Positions 6,936 through 13,871 of a stretch of 22,235 nt of DNA are shown one piece after another (position 1 is the stretch's first letter; every line of letters starts with the position of its first letter). The notes beneath the pieces are model-generated. The model was not told the origin of the DNA. It saw only the letters and a list, made by a program, of their open reading frames with translations, and did not search any database. Source of the DNA: W0P28-013 sp963621145 (lineage in GTDB: Bacteria > Bacteroidota > Bacteroidia > Bacteroidales > Paludibacteraceae); assembly GCA_963621145.1 (NCBI GenBank), contig CAVFDI010000029.1, forward strand, positions 1 to 22,235. Direction: 5' to 3'. A program made the position numbers and the translations under genes.

Positions 6936-8081
6936 TCAATCATTTACAATCTCAGAAAATTCTCCGATGATGGTTCGACCCGCTTCGTCGACAAATTGAC
7001 ACGAGAAAATTTGTTTGCCATCGATTTCGGAAATATCCACTTCGCCATTGTTGATGGCATAGGCTGCTGTGCCTACATTGAACATGGCCGAAACGATGGA
7101 ATAACTGCGTGCGCCCGAAAAATCGTAGGTTCCAGCGGGGCATTTCTCCTTGACACTAAGCGGTGCATAGAGCGTGAAAACCAGCGTGGTATCGGCATCG
7201 ACAGCCGTGTATTGAAACTGATTGAGCGATTTCCCGCTGACATCGCCAAGAAAATCCTGCGTCAGCTGCTGCGTGGCAAAAGTGTAGATTTCGGCTGGCG
7301 TCTCGCCACTGCGATCGAGAAAATCGATTTTACCCGAAAACGAAACCACAATCGTCTCCTGATTTTTGCCTTCGAAATGTCCTTCGAGCGTGTATTCATC
7401 GCCATCGAGCGTTACCCAGAACGAGCCAGACTGCACAAAAACCACGGTCAAGCCATCGGCCGTGCGCTGCCCCACGAAAGTGCCAGTGGCGTACTGTGCG
7501 CCATCGATGGTCTGCAATTCGCCCGCAGCAAAAGTGTATTCGGTGCGACTGCTGTCCAATTCGAAAGTATGCACAGGCACAGTGCGATTGCCCAGTGGCA
7601 CATTCATATCGATATTGAAAAAGATGCCTTCGCCGGACAGTGCGCCCTCGTCGCTGAGCGAAATACCATCGCCTAAAAGTCTGAGAACCAAGTTATTAGT
7701 CCCACATTCGTAGGCATCGCCATAGTAGAGCACCGTGGCGCGCGAGAAAGAAAATTCGTAATCGAGTTTGCCAACCGTGACGCTGCAAGTGGTCGATTTT
7801 TTGCCCGCCGTCGCCGTTATGGTGCAACTGCCTGTGTAGACTGCGGTTACCGTGCCATCGCTCGAAACTGTTGCCACCGCCTCGTTGCTCGACGCCCACG
7901 AAACGCTGTTGTACATTGAGGCTTCGAGTGGAAGAATCACCGCCTCGAGTTGGTAGGTCTCGCCCACCTGCAGTTCGAGCGTATTACGATCGATCGTAAC
8001 CGACGACACAGGATGCTGATCGCACGACGCAAGCACAAAAGCGAGGAGAAAAGTCGGAAGATATTTTGCTATTTTTTTCAT
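6936..8081 (-). CDS. Bacterial Ig-like (Big2) domain lipoprotein
   Basis: A 381-residue protein from the ATG at 8081, where MKKIAKYLPTFLLAFVLASC forms a good lipoprotein signal (Cys20). An in-frame start at 8123 would add 14 polar residues before the signal and is less likely. Residues ~24-105 make a Big2-type immunoglobulin-like domain (VTIDRNTLELQVGETYQL, SWASSNEAVATVSSDGTVTA, GSCTITATAG, CSVTVG). The remaining ~275 residues are Gly/Thr/Asp-rich and probably beta-stranded (VVSFSGKIDF, TTLVFTLYAP), with no family I recognise. Big2 domains are adhesion or spacer modules in surface proteins. Likely an outer-membrane or surface lipoprotein; its partner is unknown. It is last in the apparent asd-rhodanese-DUF3316 cluster, 78 nt after DUF3316. 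Confidence 0.85.
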   Translation of the reverse strand: MKKIAKYLPTFLLAFVLASCDQHPVSSVTIDRNTLELQVGETYQLEAVILPLEASMYNSVSWASSNEAVATVSSDGTVTAVYTGSCTITATAGKKSTTCSVTVGKLDYEFSFSRATVLYYGDAYECGTNNLVLRLLGDGISLSDEGALSGEGIFFNIDMNVPLGNRTVPVHTFELDSSRTEYTFAAGELQTIDGAQYATGTFVGQRTADGLTVVFVQSGSFWVTLDGDEYTLEGHFEGKNQETIVVSFSGKIDFLDRSGETPAEIYTFATQQLTQDFLGDVSGKSLNQFQYTAVDADTTLVFTLYAPLSVKEKCPAGTYDFSGARSYSIVSAMFNVGTAAYAINNGEVDISEIDGKQIFSCQFVDEAGRTIIGEFSEIVND

Positions 8082-8159
8082 TTCTGATTTCTGGTTAAAA
8101 GATTTCAAATTGTCGGTTTCCACAGCGGTCTACAAATTTCAAACTCCTCATTCCTAACT

Positions 8160-8987
8160 TTACCAAGCCGTTTCAAGGTTTTCGGGGCGATTTTTTCCGC
8201 CAAAAATACATTTGTCGAACACTGTGCCAACGACCAAGCGTACCTGTTCGCGGCTGAAAGTGAGCGATTCGGCTTTTACTCGCAGAAAATCGTGCGCCAC
8301 GCCAATGCGCCAAGTGCTGCGCCGAAAACGCATGTCGAGCGTGAGGGCTTGCACCACCGCCACGCGATTGTGGAACGAGGCAAAATGTGCCGTTCCGCGC
8401 AGCGACGACTCCATCTCGTAGTACGACTGCCCCATTTCGGGCGCGAACATACAGCCAACAAACGGCGTTCGAACCATGTAACGCAGTCGGTATGCGCTGC
8501 GTTTTGCTGCAATGCGATATTCCACGCCAGCCGACAAATTCAGCGCCAGCGCCAAATCCATGGAATAGGGCTTATTCACCGACTTTGTAAGCACGCGCCC
8601 ATAATAATCGGCATCGACCATGCCGCCCGCCATGATGGTGATATCGGCAATTGGTTTGTAGCCGTAGTGCGCTCCCCAGCCGCCACGCGCACCAAAGCCG
8701 AGCATGGAATTGCTGCCGACATTGTTGCCAAGCAGCGCGCCAGTCAACCGCAGTTCGCCCACATGCGACCAATCGGCATCTCGTCGAAACGATTGCCACC
8801 ACTCGTTGTCGATGTGAATGCTGTAGCCCTTGTACGGCAGCGCGGAGAGATATTCGTCGGTAACAAAAACTCCGCCAAAGCCCACAGTCAGTACATTTTC
8901 GATGACATGCTGCCGCAACGAATCCTGCGCCACAGCGCTACACGCCAACAAAACTGCGAAAGACAATATGCTCAGCCTACGACGCAT
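8160..8987 (-). CDS. DUF3316 family, probable outer-membrane beta-barrel protein
   Basis: A 275-residue protein with an N-terminal signal peptide (MRRRLSILSFAVLLACSAVA, probable cleavage after AVA). Alternating aromatic and polar strands resemble the Bacteroidota DUF3316 family: TDEYLSALPYKGYSIHIDNE near the N-terminus, a central GWGAHYGYKPIADITIMAGG, LRYMVRTPFVGCMFAPEMGQ with SYYE directly after, and a C-terminal FHNRVAVVQALTLDMRFRR then TWRIGVAHDF. These match the family layout as I remember it. The strand pattern suggests a small outer-membrane barrel; function unknown. Its ATG directly abuts the rhodanese stop (no intervening base), so the two are very likely co-translated. It contains a Cys in the signal region, but lipobox spacing is poor, so a standard signal peptidase I signal is preferred. 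Confidence 0.8.
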   Translation of the reverse strand: MRRRLSILSFAVLLACSAVAQDSLRQHVIENVLTVGFGGVFVTDEYLSALPYKGYSIHIDNEWWQSFRRDADWSHVGELRLTGALLGNNVGSNSMLGFGARGGWGAHYGYKPIADITIMAGGMVDADYYGRVLTKSVNKPYSMDLALALNLSAGVEYRIAAKRSAYRLRYMVRTPFVGCMFAPEMGQSYYEMESSLRGTAHFASFHNRVAVVQALTLDMRFRRSTWRIGVAHDFLRVKAESLTFSREQVRLVVGTVFDKCIFGGKNRPENLETAW

Positions 8988-9371
8988 CTACTCCACTGGC
9001 TTTTGCGCATTTTGCCACGCTTCGATGCCCGTATTCAGCTCGTAGACTTGCTCAAAACCAAGATTGACGAGGCGTTGAGCGGCAATTTTACTGCGTTTTC
9101 CGTGCAGACAATAGACCGCCACAGGTTTCGACGCATCGAGCAACGACTGCGCGCGCTGGTCGAAGTCAGGCGATTTCACATCGATGTTCAATGCTCCGGC
9201 AATGTGCGGTTTATTCAGAAATTCGCTGGCCGTGCGCACATCGATTAGTTGCACACTATCGACGGCAATCAGCTGCTCGAACTCGTCGTTTCCGAGCGAT
9301 TGATACGAATGCGCATTGCAAGCCACAAACAGACAAGCAGCAAAAATGGAGATGATAATTGAGCGTTTCAT
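8988..9371 (-). CDS. Rhodanese-like domain lipoprotein
   Basis: A 127-residue protein with a lipoprotein-type signal (MKRSIIISIFAACLFVAC, Cys18) followed by one rhodanese domain: LIDVRTASEFLNKPHIAGALNID at about 42-64 and the active-site loop VYCLHGKRSK with Cys88. The domain transfers sulfane sulfur via the Cys. As a lipoprotein it would act in the periplasm, where its sulfur donor and acceptor are unknown. It lies 57 nt downstream of asd and abuts the DUF3316 gene without a gap. Being single-domain and lipid-anchored fits a small periplasmic sulfur-relay or persulfide-handling role, which is inference. Confidence 0.92.
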   Translation of the reverse strand: MKRSIIISIFAACLFVACNAHSYQSLGNDEFEQLIAVDSVQLIDVRTASEFLNKPHIAGALNIDVKSPDFDQRAQSLLDASKPVAVYCLHGKRSKIAAQRLVNLGFEQVYELNTGIEAWQNAQKPVE

Positions 9372-9428
9372 AGTCGAGATTTTTATATTTCTACCTGAAA
9401 ACTATAACCTCTTACCTCTCAAAAAAAT

Positions 9429-10424
9429 TCAATTTATGAGCGTTTCGGCAATTTGCACGGCATTCAGGGCTGCGCCTTTGCGAATTTGGTCGCCAACGCA
9501 CCAAAAAGCGAGTCCGTTGGGATTCGACAAATCTTTGCGCAGACGCCCAACATACACGGCGTCTTTTCCAGCTACAAAAAGCGGCATTGGATACTCCAAC
9601 GCTGCGGGATTATCTTGCAAAATAATGCCATCGGCAGCCGAAAAAGCCTCGCGCACATCGTCGAGTTTTAGCGGTTCTTCAGTCTCGAGCCAAATGCTCT
9701 CGCTGTGAGCGCGCAACGACGGCACACGCACGCAAGTGGCACTCACTTCGATGTCGGAATGCATAATTTTACGCGTCTCGTTGTACATTTTCATCTCCTC
9801 TTTGGTGTAGCCATTTTCGGTAAAGACATCGATATGCGGAATGACATTGTATGCCAACTGATGAGCGAATTTTTTCACCGTAACAGGCTTACCATCAAGC
9901 ACTTCGCGATATTGTTGTTCCAACTCAGCCATGGCCGATGCGCCCGCGCCACTCGCCGCCTGATAGGTGGCCACATGCACGCGTTTGATGTGCGACAACT
10001 CCTCGATAACTCGCAGAGCCACAACCATTTGAATGGTGGTGCAGTTAGGATTTGCAATGATACCACGCGGACACATTTTGGCATCCTCGGCATTCACTTC
10101 GGGCACTACAAGCGGCACATTTTCGTCCATGCGGAAGGCGCTCGAATTGTCTATCATCACCGTGCCAAAACGCGTAATGTCGTCGGCAAACTCGCGCGAA
10201 ACCGACGCACCAGCCGACACAAACGCAATCTCAATGCCCTTGAAAGCATCGCCATGGCGCAACTCCTGCACCTTGTATTTTTTTCCACAAAATTCGTACT
10301 CGCGCCCAGCACTACGCTGCGAGCCAAAAAGCACCAACTCGTCGATAGGGAACTGACGCTCGGCCAGCACCTTCAAAAATTCCTGTCCTACGGCGCCACT
10401 TGCGCCAACAATTGCAACCTTCAT
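9429..10424 (-). CDS. asd: Aspartate-semialdehyde dehydrogenase
   Basis: A full-length 331-residue enzyme that reduces aspartyl phosphate to aspartate semialdehyde with NADPH, the branch-point step toward lysine/diaminopimelate, threonine and methionine. The N-terminal Rossmann motif is VAIVGASGAVGQEF (3-16). The catalytic Cys128 sits in NPNCTT (125-130). IDNSSAFRMDENVPLVVPEVN (91-111) and the later RVPSLRAHSESIWLE segment, with its active-site His, are standard for the family. It appears to head a minus-strand cluster with the rhodanese, DUF3316 and Big2-like genes; those three are secreted or lipid-anchored and have no obvious link to amino acid synthesis. Confidence 0.98.
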   Translation of the reverse strand: MKVAIVGASGAVGQEFLKVLAERQFPIDELVLFGSQRSAGREYEFCGKKYKVQELRHGDAFKGIEIAFVSAGASVSREFADDITRFGTVMIDNSSAFRMDENVPLVVPEVNAEDAKMCPRGIIANPNCTTIQMVVALRVIEELSHIKRVHVATYQAASGAGASAMAELEQQYREVLDGKPVTVKKFAHQLAYNVIPHIDVFTENGYTKEEMKMYNETRKIMHSDIEVSATCVRVPSLRAHSESIWLETEEPLKLDDVREAFSAADGIILQDNPAALEYPMPLFVAGKDAVYVGRLRKDLSNPNGLAFWCVGDQIRKGAALNAVQIAETLIN

Positions 10425-10458
10425 AGATTTCAGATTTCAAATTCCAGATTTCAGATTA
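10425..10458. repeat. Short 7-nt tandem repeat (AGATTTC type) upstream of asd
   Basis: Units AGATTTC (10425-10431), AGATTTC (10432-10438), AAATTCC (10439-10445), AGATTTC (10446-10452) and AGATTAT follow in 7-nt register, starting at the base immediately before the asd ATG. On the asd transcript this lies in the leader. It belongs to the same class of degenerate heptads as 5808-5884, with a different unit. Confidence 0.75.
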
Positions 10459-10496
10459 TCGCTTCGCGATTAGAAATCAACATTTTTCAAAGAAAA

Positions 10497-10528
10497 TTTG
10501 CAAATGCAAAATTTTAGTCTTACCTTTG
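10497..10528 (+). promoter_or_regulatory. Bacteroidota-type promoter for the lamin-tail gene
   Basis: TTTG at 10497-10500, a 20-nt spacer, then TACCTTTG at 10521-10528 match the -33/-7 consensus. The transcript would start near 10535 with a leader of about 50 nt to the ATG at 10585. Confidence 0.7.
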
Positions 10529-10560
10529 TGCAAAATTCTGATTCGCAAAAATTCGAGCCA

Positions 10561-10568
10561 CAAAGTTA
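10561..10568 (-). promoter_or_regulatory. Candidate -7 element for asd
   Basis: On the minus strand TAACTTTG (10568 down to 10561) fits the -7 consensus, but no TTTG lies at the usual 19-21 nt upstream, so only half of the promoter is visible. It would give a leader of about 130 nt for asd and overlaps the leader of the divergent lamin-tail gene. Confidence 0.4.
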
Positions 10569-10584
10569 CGAAAAATCCAAATAA

Positions 10585-12909
10585 ATGATGAAAAGAGTTT
10601 TGACAATTTTGTCGCTATTTTTTCCGATTTGCATTTCGGCGCAGTTCCACGACGATTTCTTGGACAATGGCACCGAACTCGATCCCGCTTGGCAAGGCAC
10701 TTGCGACAAATTCTACATAAAAAATGTGGACGCCACCGCCAATCGTCTTGTGCTGAACGACACCGCAGCGGCCAGCGGCAAAAATTTTGCCTTCCTAAGT
10801 CGCCCGTCGTCTGCCTTGATTGATGGCGAATGGGAGGCGACCTTCCATTTCGATGTGGAACTGACGGCCAACAACTACGCGCGCTATTTTGTGGCGACCG
10901 ACAGTGCCGACCTCACCGCAGCGCAAAACGGCTATTTTGTTTGGATTGGCAACACCAGCAAAGAAGTTTCGCTCTACCGACAAGATGGCGAGAAAACCAC
11001 AAAAATAATCGATGGTGCCGATGGTCGCACCGCCAGCGCACACACCATCAGCATTCGCCTGACGCGCAGCAGCGACGGCACTTGGCAACTACAATCGCGC
11101 ATCGACGACGAGACCGATTTCGCCGCCGAAGGCACAGTGCGCGATCGCATTCATCTGCACACACAGTGGGCTGGCATCGTTTTTTGTTATTCCAAAAGCA
11201 ATGGACGCGAAAAATTTGAGTGCTCCGCCATCAGTGCAGCAGGAAATGCGTATGTAAAACCGACGCAATCGCTACGCAAAAACGACATCGTATTCAGCGA
11301 GATAATGGCCGATCCAGAGCCGCAAACGCAACTGCCGCCACACGAATTTTTGGAGATTTACAACCGCACCGATTCCACCATCGACCTGAGCGATTGGACG
11401 CTGATGGTGAACACAAAATCAGCAAAAATTGGCGAAACCACGCTGCCGCCGCACGCCTACGCCACCATTTGTGCCGAATCGGCTGCCGAACTTTTTGCGC
11501 CCTACGGACTCACTGCGCCCGCCACGCCTTGGCCCACCATCACCAACTCGGGCGCGCTGCTGCAACTGTTCGACGACCACGGCAACCTGATAGCATGGAC
11601 CGACTTTAGCGACGCTTGGTACGGCGGCGATGGCTTCAAAAAAGATGGCGGCTGGTCGCTCGAGCGCATCAACTGCGACTACCTAGACAACCATGCCGAA
11701 AACTGGACGCCATCGGAACACTACAACGGCGGCACGCCCAGTCAGCCCAACTCCATGGCACAAAATCTGCGCGACGAACGCACGCCACGACTCGAATTCA
11801 TTGCTGCCACAGCCGACACCATCACGCTACATTTCTCGAAATCGATGGACGAAACAGCGCTCAGCGACCTGCGAAACTACAGCCTCGCACTCGGCATCGA
11901 CACCATAATGATAGCGCAACCGCAAGCGAAAATTGTTCAGTTAAAACTCCGCAACAAGTTGGCAATCAATCAATTACAAACGCTCAATATCGAAAATCTT
12001 TTTTGCGTCGATAGTCTGCCGCTTGGCACTGTGGAGCGCGAGATTGCCCTGCCCGAGCGTCCCGAAATAGGCGATGTGATGCTGAACGAGATTCTTTTCA
12101 ATCCGATAGATGATGGCGTTGATTTTGTGGAACTATGGAACATTTCGGACAAGACCATCGACCTGAGCCAAATGCTACTGACGCGCCGAATTGATGGCGA
12201 TTTCGAGAGCAGAACCACCATTTGCAGCGAGCCACGACTGTTTGCGCCGCACAGTTTTTTGGTGCTGACCACCGATCCCGAAATGGTTTGTCAGCAGTAC
12301 GATTGTCCCACAAATGCCGACTTTGCCACCGTGAAACTGCCGTCGCTCAACGACGATGAAGGCAACATTGTGGTCATACGCAACGATGGCACAGTGATGG
12401 ACGAATTTGCATACACCGAAAAGATGCACCACGCCTTTGTTACAAATGCCGAGGGCGTGTCGCTGGAGCGAGTCGACCCAACCGCACCCACGCAGCAGCA
12501 CGACAATTGGCAATCGGCCTCATTCGAAGCAGGTTATGCCACGCCAGCGCGACAAAATTCGCAGTACATTGCCCCAACCGATGGCGAGAGTGACGAAGAA
12601 AAGACATTTTGGTTAGAATACGAGACTTTTACGCCCAACAACGATGGCTACCGCGATCTGCTGCCACTGCGCTACCGTCTGCCAAGCGATGGTTTCACCG
12701 CCGCTATCACCATCTACAACCCCACTGGCACACGCATGCGGAGGCTGCTTAGCGGCGAACTCACTGGCACCGAAGGCACCATCTATTGGAATGGTCGCAA
12801 CGACAGCGAAGCCCTTTGTACGCCAGGCATCTATGTCATTTTTGTGGAAGCAATCCGCCCCGACGGACAAAAAATTCAGCAAAAAATTGTCTGTGTGCTG
12901 AGCATGTAA
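10585..12909 (+). CDS. Secreted lamin-tail domain protein with FlgD-like C-terminus
   Basis: A 774-residue protein with a signal peptide (MMKRVLTILSLFFPICISAQ); ATG at 10588 is an equally possible start. Residues ~21-225 form an N-terminal beta-rich domain resembling a concanavalin-like lectin fold (inference). Two lamin-tail domains follow: ~233-390 (IVFSEIMADPEP, HEFLEIYNRTDSTIDLSDW) and ~495-660 (GDVMLNEILFNPIDDGVDF, VELWNISDKTIDLS). Between them, ~400-490 resembles an SbsA-type Ig-like domain (ITLHFSKSMDETALSDLRNY). The C-terminus (~680-774) reads FTPNNDGYRDLLPLRYRLP ... ITIYNPTGTRMRRL ... YWNGRND ... PGIYVIFVEA, a FlgD-like fold resembling T9SS type B sorting domains. The protein is therefore probably T9SS-exported and surface-associated. 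Lamin-tail domains in bacteria occur in extracellular proteins, often with nucleases; no catalytic motif is visible here. Confidence 0.9.
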   Translation: MMKRVLTILSLFFPICISAQFHDDFLDNGTELDPAWQGTCDKFYIKNVDATANRLVLNDTAAASGKNFAFLSRPSSALIDGEWEATFHFDVELTANNYARYFVATDSADLTAAQNGYFVWIGNTSKEVSLYRQDGEKTTKIIDGADGRTASAHTISIRLTRSSDGTWQLQSRIDDETDFAAEGTVRDRIHLHTQWAGIVFCYSKSNGREKFECSAISAAGNAYVKPTQSLRKNDIVFSEIMADPEPQTQLPPHEFLEIYNRTDSTIDLSDWTLMVNTKSAKIGETTLPPHAYATICAESAAELFAPYGLTAPATPWPTITNSGALLQLFDDHGNLIAWTDFSDAWYGGDGFKKDGGWSLERINCDYLDNHAENWTPSEHYNGGTPSQPNSMAQNLRDERTPRLEFIAATADTITLHFSKSMDETALSDLRNYSLALGIDTIMIAQPQAKIVQLKLRNKLAINQLQTLNIENLFCVDSLPLGTVEREIALPERPEIGDVMLNEILFNPIDDGVDFVELWNISDKTIDLSQMLLTRRIDGDFESRTTICSEPRLFAPHSFLVLTTDPEMVCQQYDCPTNADFATVKLPSLNDDEGNIVVIRNDGTVMDEFAYTEKMHHAFVTNAEGVSLERVDPTAPTQQHDNWQSASFEAGYATPARQNSQYIAPTDGESDEEKTFWLEYETFTPNNDGYRDLLPLRYRLPSDGFTAAITIYNPTGTRMRRLLSGELTGTEGTIYWNGRNDSEALCTPGIYVIFVEAIRPDGQKIQQKIVCVLSM

Positions 12910-12928
12910 CAATGGCAGGCAGCAATTA

Positions 12929-12963
12929 GGTTTCTAAATTTCTGATTTCTAGATTTCCAGTTA
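12929..12963. repeat. Short 7-nt periodic repeat after the lamin-tail gene
   Basis: Units GGTTTCT, AAATTTC, TGATTTC, TAGATTT and CCAGTTA follow in 7-nt register 20 nt after the stop. They are degenerate but resemble the AGATTTC heptads upstream of asd. Confidence 0.6.
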
Positions 12964-12998
12964 GAAAATTGTTCATTTGAAGATTTGGAAATTGTAGG

Positions 12999-13016
12999 GG
13001 CGAAAGATTATTCGCC
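12999..13016. repeat. Hairpin GGCGAA-N6-TTCGCC
   Basis: Perfect 6-bp arms at 12999-13004 and 13011-13016 enclose AGATTA. A T-run (AGCTTTTT) follows on the + strand, so it may serve as a weak terminator for the lamin-tail gene about 90 nt upstream. It also resembles the short palindromes that recur in this pocket. Confidence 0.5.
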
Positions 13017-13023
13017 AGCTTTT

Positions 13024-13040
13024 TCGGATTACAAATCCGA
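13024..13040. repeat. REP-like palindrome, copy 1 (TCGGATT-ACA-AATCCGA)
   Basis: Seven-bp perfect arms with a 3-nt loop. Two near-identical palindromes lie on the far side of the DUF2442 gene (13839-13857 and 13872-13888). The shared ATT-N3-AAT centre and short loop suggest one dispersed REP-like family. Confidence 0.65.
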
Positions 13041-13062
13041 TCAGCGAAAAAACAGAAAATAA

Positions 13063-13094
13063 TTTGCAGGTCTAAAATTTTAGACCTATCTTTG
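13063..13094 (+). promoter_or_regulatory. Bacteroidota-type promoter for the DUF4160/DUF2442 pair
   Basis: TTTG at 13063-13066, a 20-nt spacer, then TATCTTTG at 13087-13094 give a close match to the -33/-7 consensus. The start point would be near 13100, only about 13 nt before the DUF4160 ATG at 13113. The spacer is occupied by a perfect palindrome. Confidence 0.75.
13068..13087. promoter_or_regulatory. Perfect 20-nt palindrome in the -33/-7 spacer (candidate operator)
   Basis: AGGTCTAAAATTTTAGACCT is perfectly self-complementary and spans the promoter spacer, sharing its last base with the first base of the -7 element. A dimeric repressor bound here would block RNA polymerase. The nearest candidate regulator is the DUF2442 protein with a C-terminal helix-turn-helix encoded at 13329-13763. 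Its role as an operator is inference. Confidence 0.6.
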
Positions 13095-13112
13095 CAGCAA
13101 AATTCAAGAACA

Positions 13113-13339
13113 ATGCCCACACTTTTCACAATTTTTGGACTTTCTATTCCGATGAGCACCTACCTATTCATGTGCATATCGAAAATGGCGACGGACGTGC
13201 GAAAATAGCCGTCTCGCCCAAAATAGAATTAGTCGAAAACAAAGGAATTAAACCTGCCGATTTGCGAAAAGCGATTGAAATAGTTGGCATTTATCAAGCA
13301 GAAATAATCGAAAAATGGAACGAATTTCATGGAGAATAA
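13113..13339 (+). pseudogene. DUF4160 gene disrupted by a frameshift
   Basis: The ATG at 13113 opens MPTLFTIFGL, the usual DUF4160 N-terminus. After 13142 the family sequence continues only in a different frame: FYSDEHLPIHVHIENGDGRA, then KIAVSPKIELVENKGIKPAD, then LRKAIEIVGIYQAEIIEKWN, to the stop at 13337-13339. The original frame stops at 13206-13208. By memory of family members (FGLRFFFYS-type junction), a deletion of 3n+1 bases, possibly 4-10 nt, removed part of the RF(F) segment. The distal part is well preserved (PIHVH motif, KWNEF end), so the lesion is recent or is a sequence error. DUF4160 genes are often followed by DUF2442 genes, as here; the biochemical function is not established. 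Confidence 0.72.
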
Positions 13340-13763
13340 CAATATGGAAGAGAAAATAAGCAAAATATGGTTTAGTGCCGACCGCATCTACTTGCGCACT
13401 GCAACAGGCAACGAGTATAGCCGCCCTCTCGAGGCTTTTCCGCGCCTAAAAGAAGCGAACGAAGCCGATCGCTACGACTTCGCCATTGGTCGCTGGGGCG
13501 ATGATGTACGCTGGGAAAAATTAGATGAAGACATACACATCAGCAGTTTTTTTGAACAAAAAGAACCAGACCAGAACAACGAGATAGCAGACATTTTCAA
13601 CCATTTTCCACAACTGGATGTGTCGGAAGTCACGCGCTCGATTGGCATCAGCAAAAGTCTACTATCGAAATACATCTACGGCATAAAAAAACCAAGCGAA
13701 AAACGCAAAAACCAAATAAAAAACGCCATTCACGCACTCGGACGCGAATTGATTGCAGTATGA
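13329..13763 (+). CDS. DUF2442 domain protein with C-terminal helix-turn-helix
   Basis: A 144-residue protein. Residues ~8-75 are DUF2442-like: KIWFSADRIYLRTATGNEYS, RPLEAFPRLKEA, FAIGRWGDDVRWEKLDEDIH and ISSFF. Residues ~84-144 form a helix-turn-helix resembling XRE-type domains (EVTRSIGISKSLLSKYIYG, then KKPSEKRKNQIKNAIHALG). The first ATG (13329) overlaps the DUF4160 end by 11 nt; ATG at 13344, giving MEEKISKIWF, is an equally credible start. DUF2442 partners DUF4160 in many genomes in toxin-antitoxin-like two-gene units, and the HTH would suit an autoregulator acting at the palindrome 13068-13087. That role is inference; nothing here shows toxicity. Confidence 0.85.
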   Translation: MENNNMEEKISKIWFSADRIYLRTATGNEYSRPLEAFPRLKEANEADRYDFAIGRWGDDVRWEKLDEDIHISSFFEQKEPDQNNEIADIFNHFPQLDVSEVTRSIGISKSLLSKYIYGIKKPSEKRKNQIKNAIHALGRELIAV

Positions 13764-13808
13764 AATGAATCATCAAATTATCGATTCATTAAATTATTGA
13801 ATGGATGT

Positions 13809-13831
13809 AAGGACGCGCTGCGTGCGTCCTT
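13809..13831 (+). terminator. Hairpin with T-run after the DUF2442 gene
   Basis: Arms AAGGACGC (13809-13816) and GCGTCCTT (13824-13831) enclose a 7-nt loop and are followed by CGTTTTTTCGG, so a rho-independent terminator is plausible about 45 nt after the stop. The same sequence also looks like a dispersed repeat: 14 of 16 bases at 13810-13825 recur at 22220-22235, where the window ends. Confidence 0.55.
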
Positions 13832-13838
13832 TCGTTTT

Positions 13839-13857
13839 TTCGGATTGCAAATCCGAA
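13839..13857. repeat. REP-like palindrome, copy 2 (TTCGGATT-GCA-AATCCGAA)
   Basis: Eight-bp perfect arms with a 3-nt loop. It differs from copy 1 (13024-13040) by only one loop base within the shared 17 nt. Confidence 0.7.
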
Positions 13858-13871
13858 TAATACACCAAGCA

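Noticed and set aside
8082..8123. Upstream start (8123) for the Big2-like lipoprotein
   Set aside because: It would place 14 polar residues before a good lipoprotein signal; the ATG at 8081 directly opens the signal peptide.
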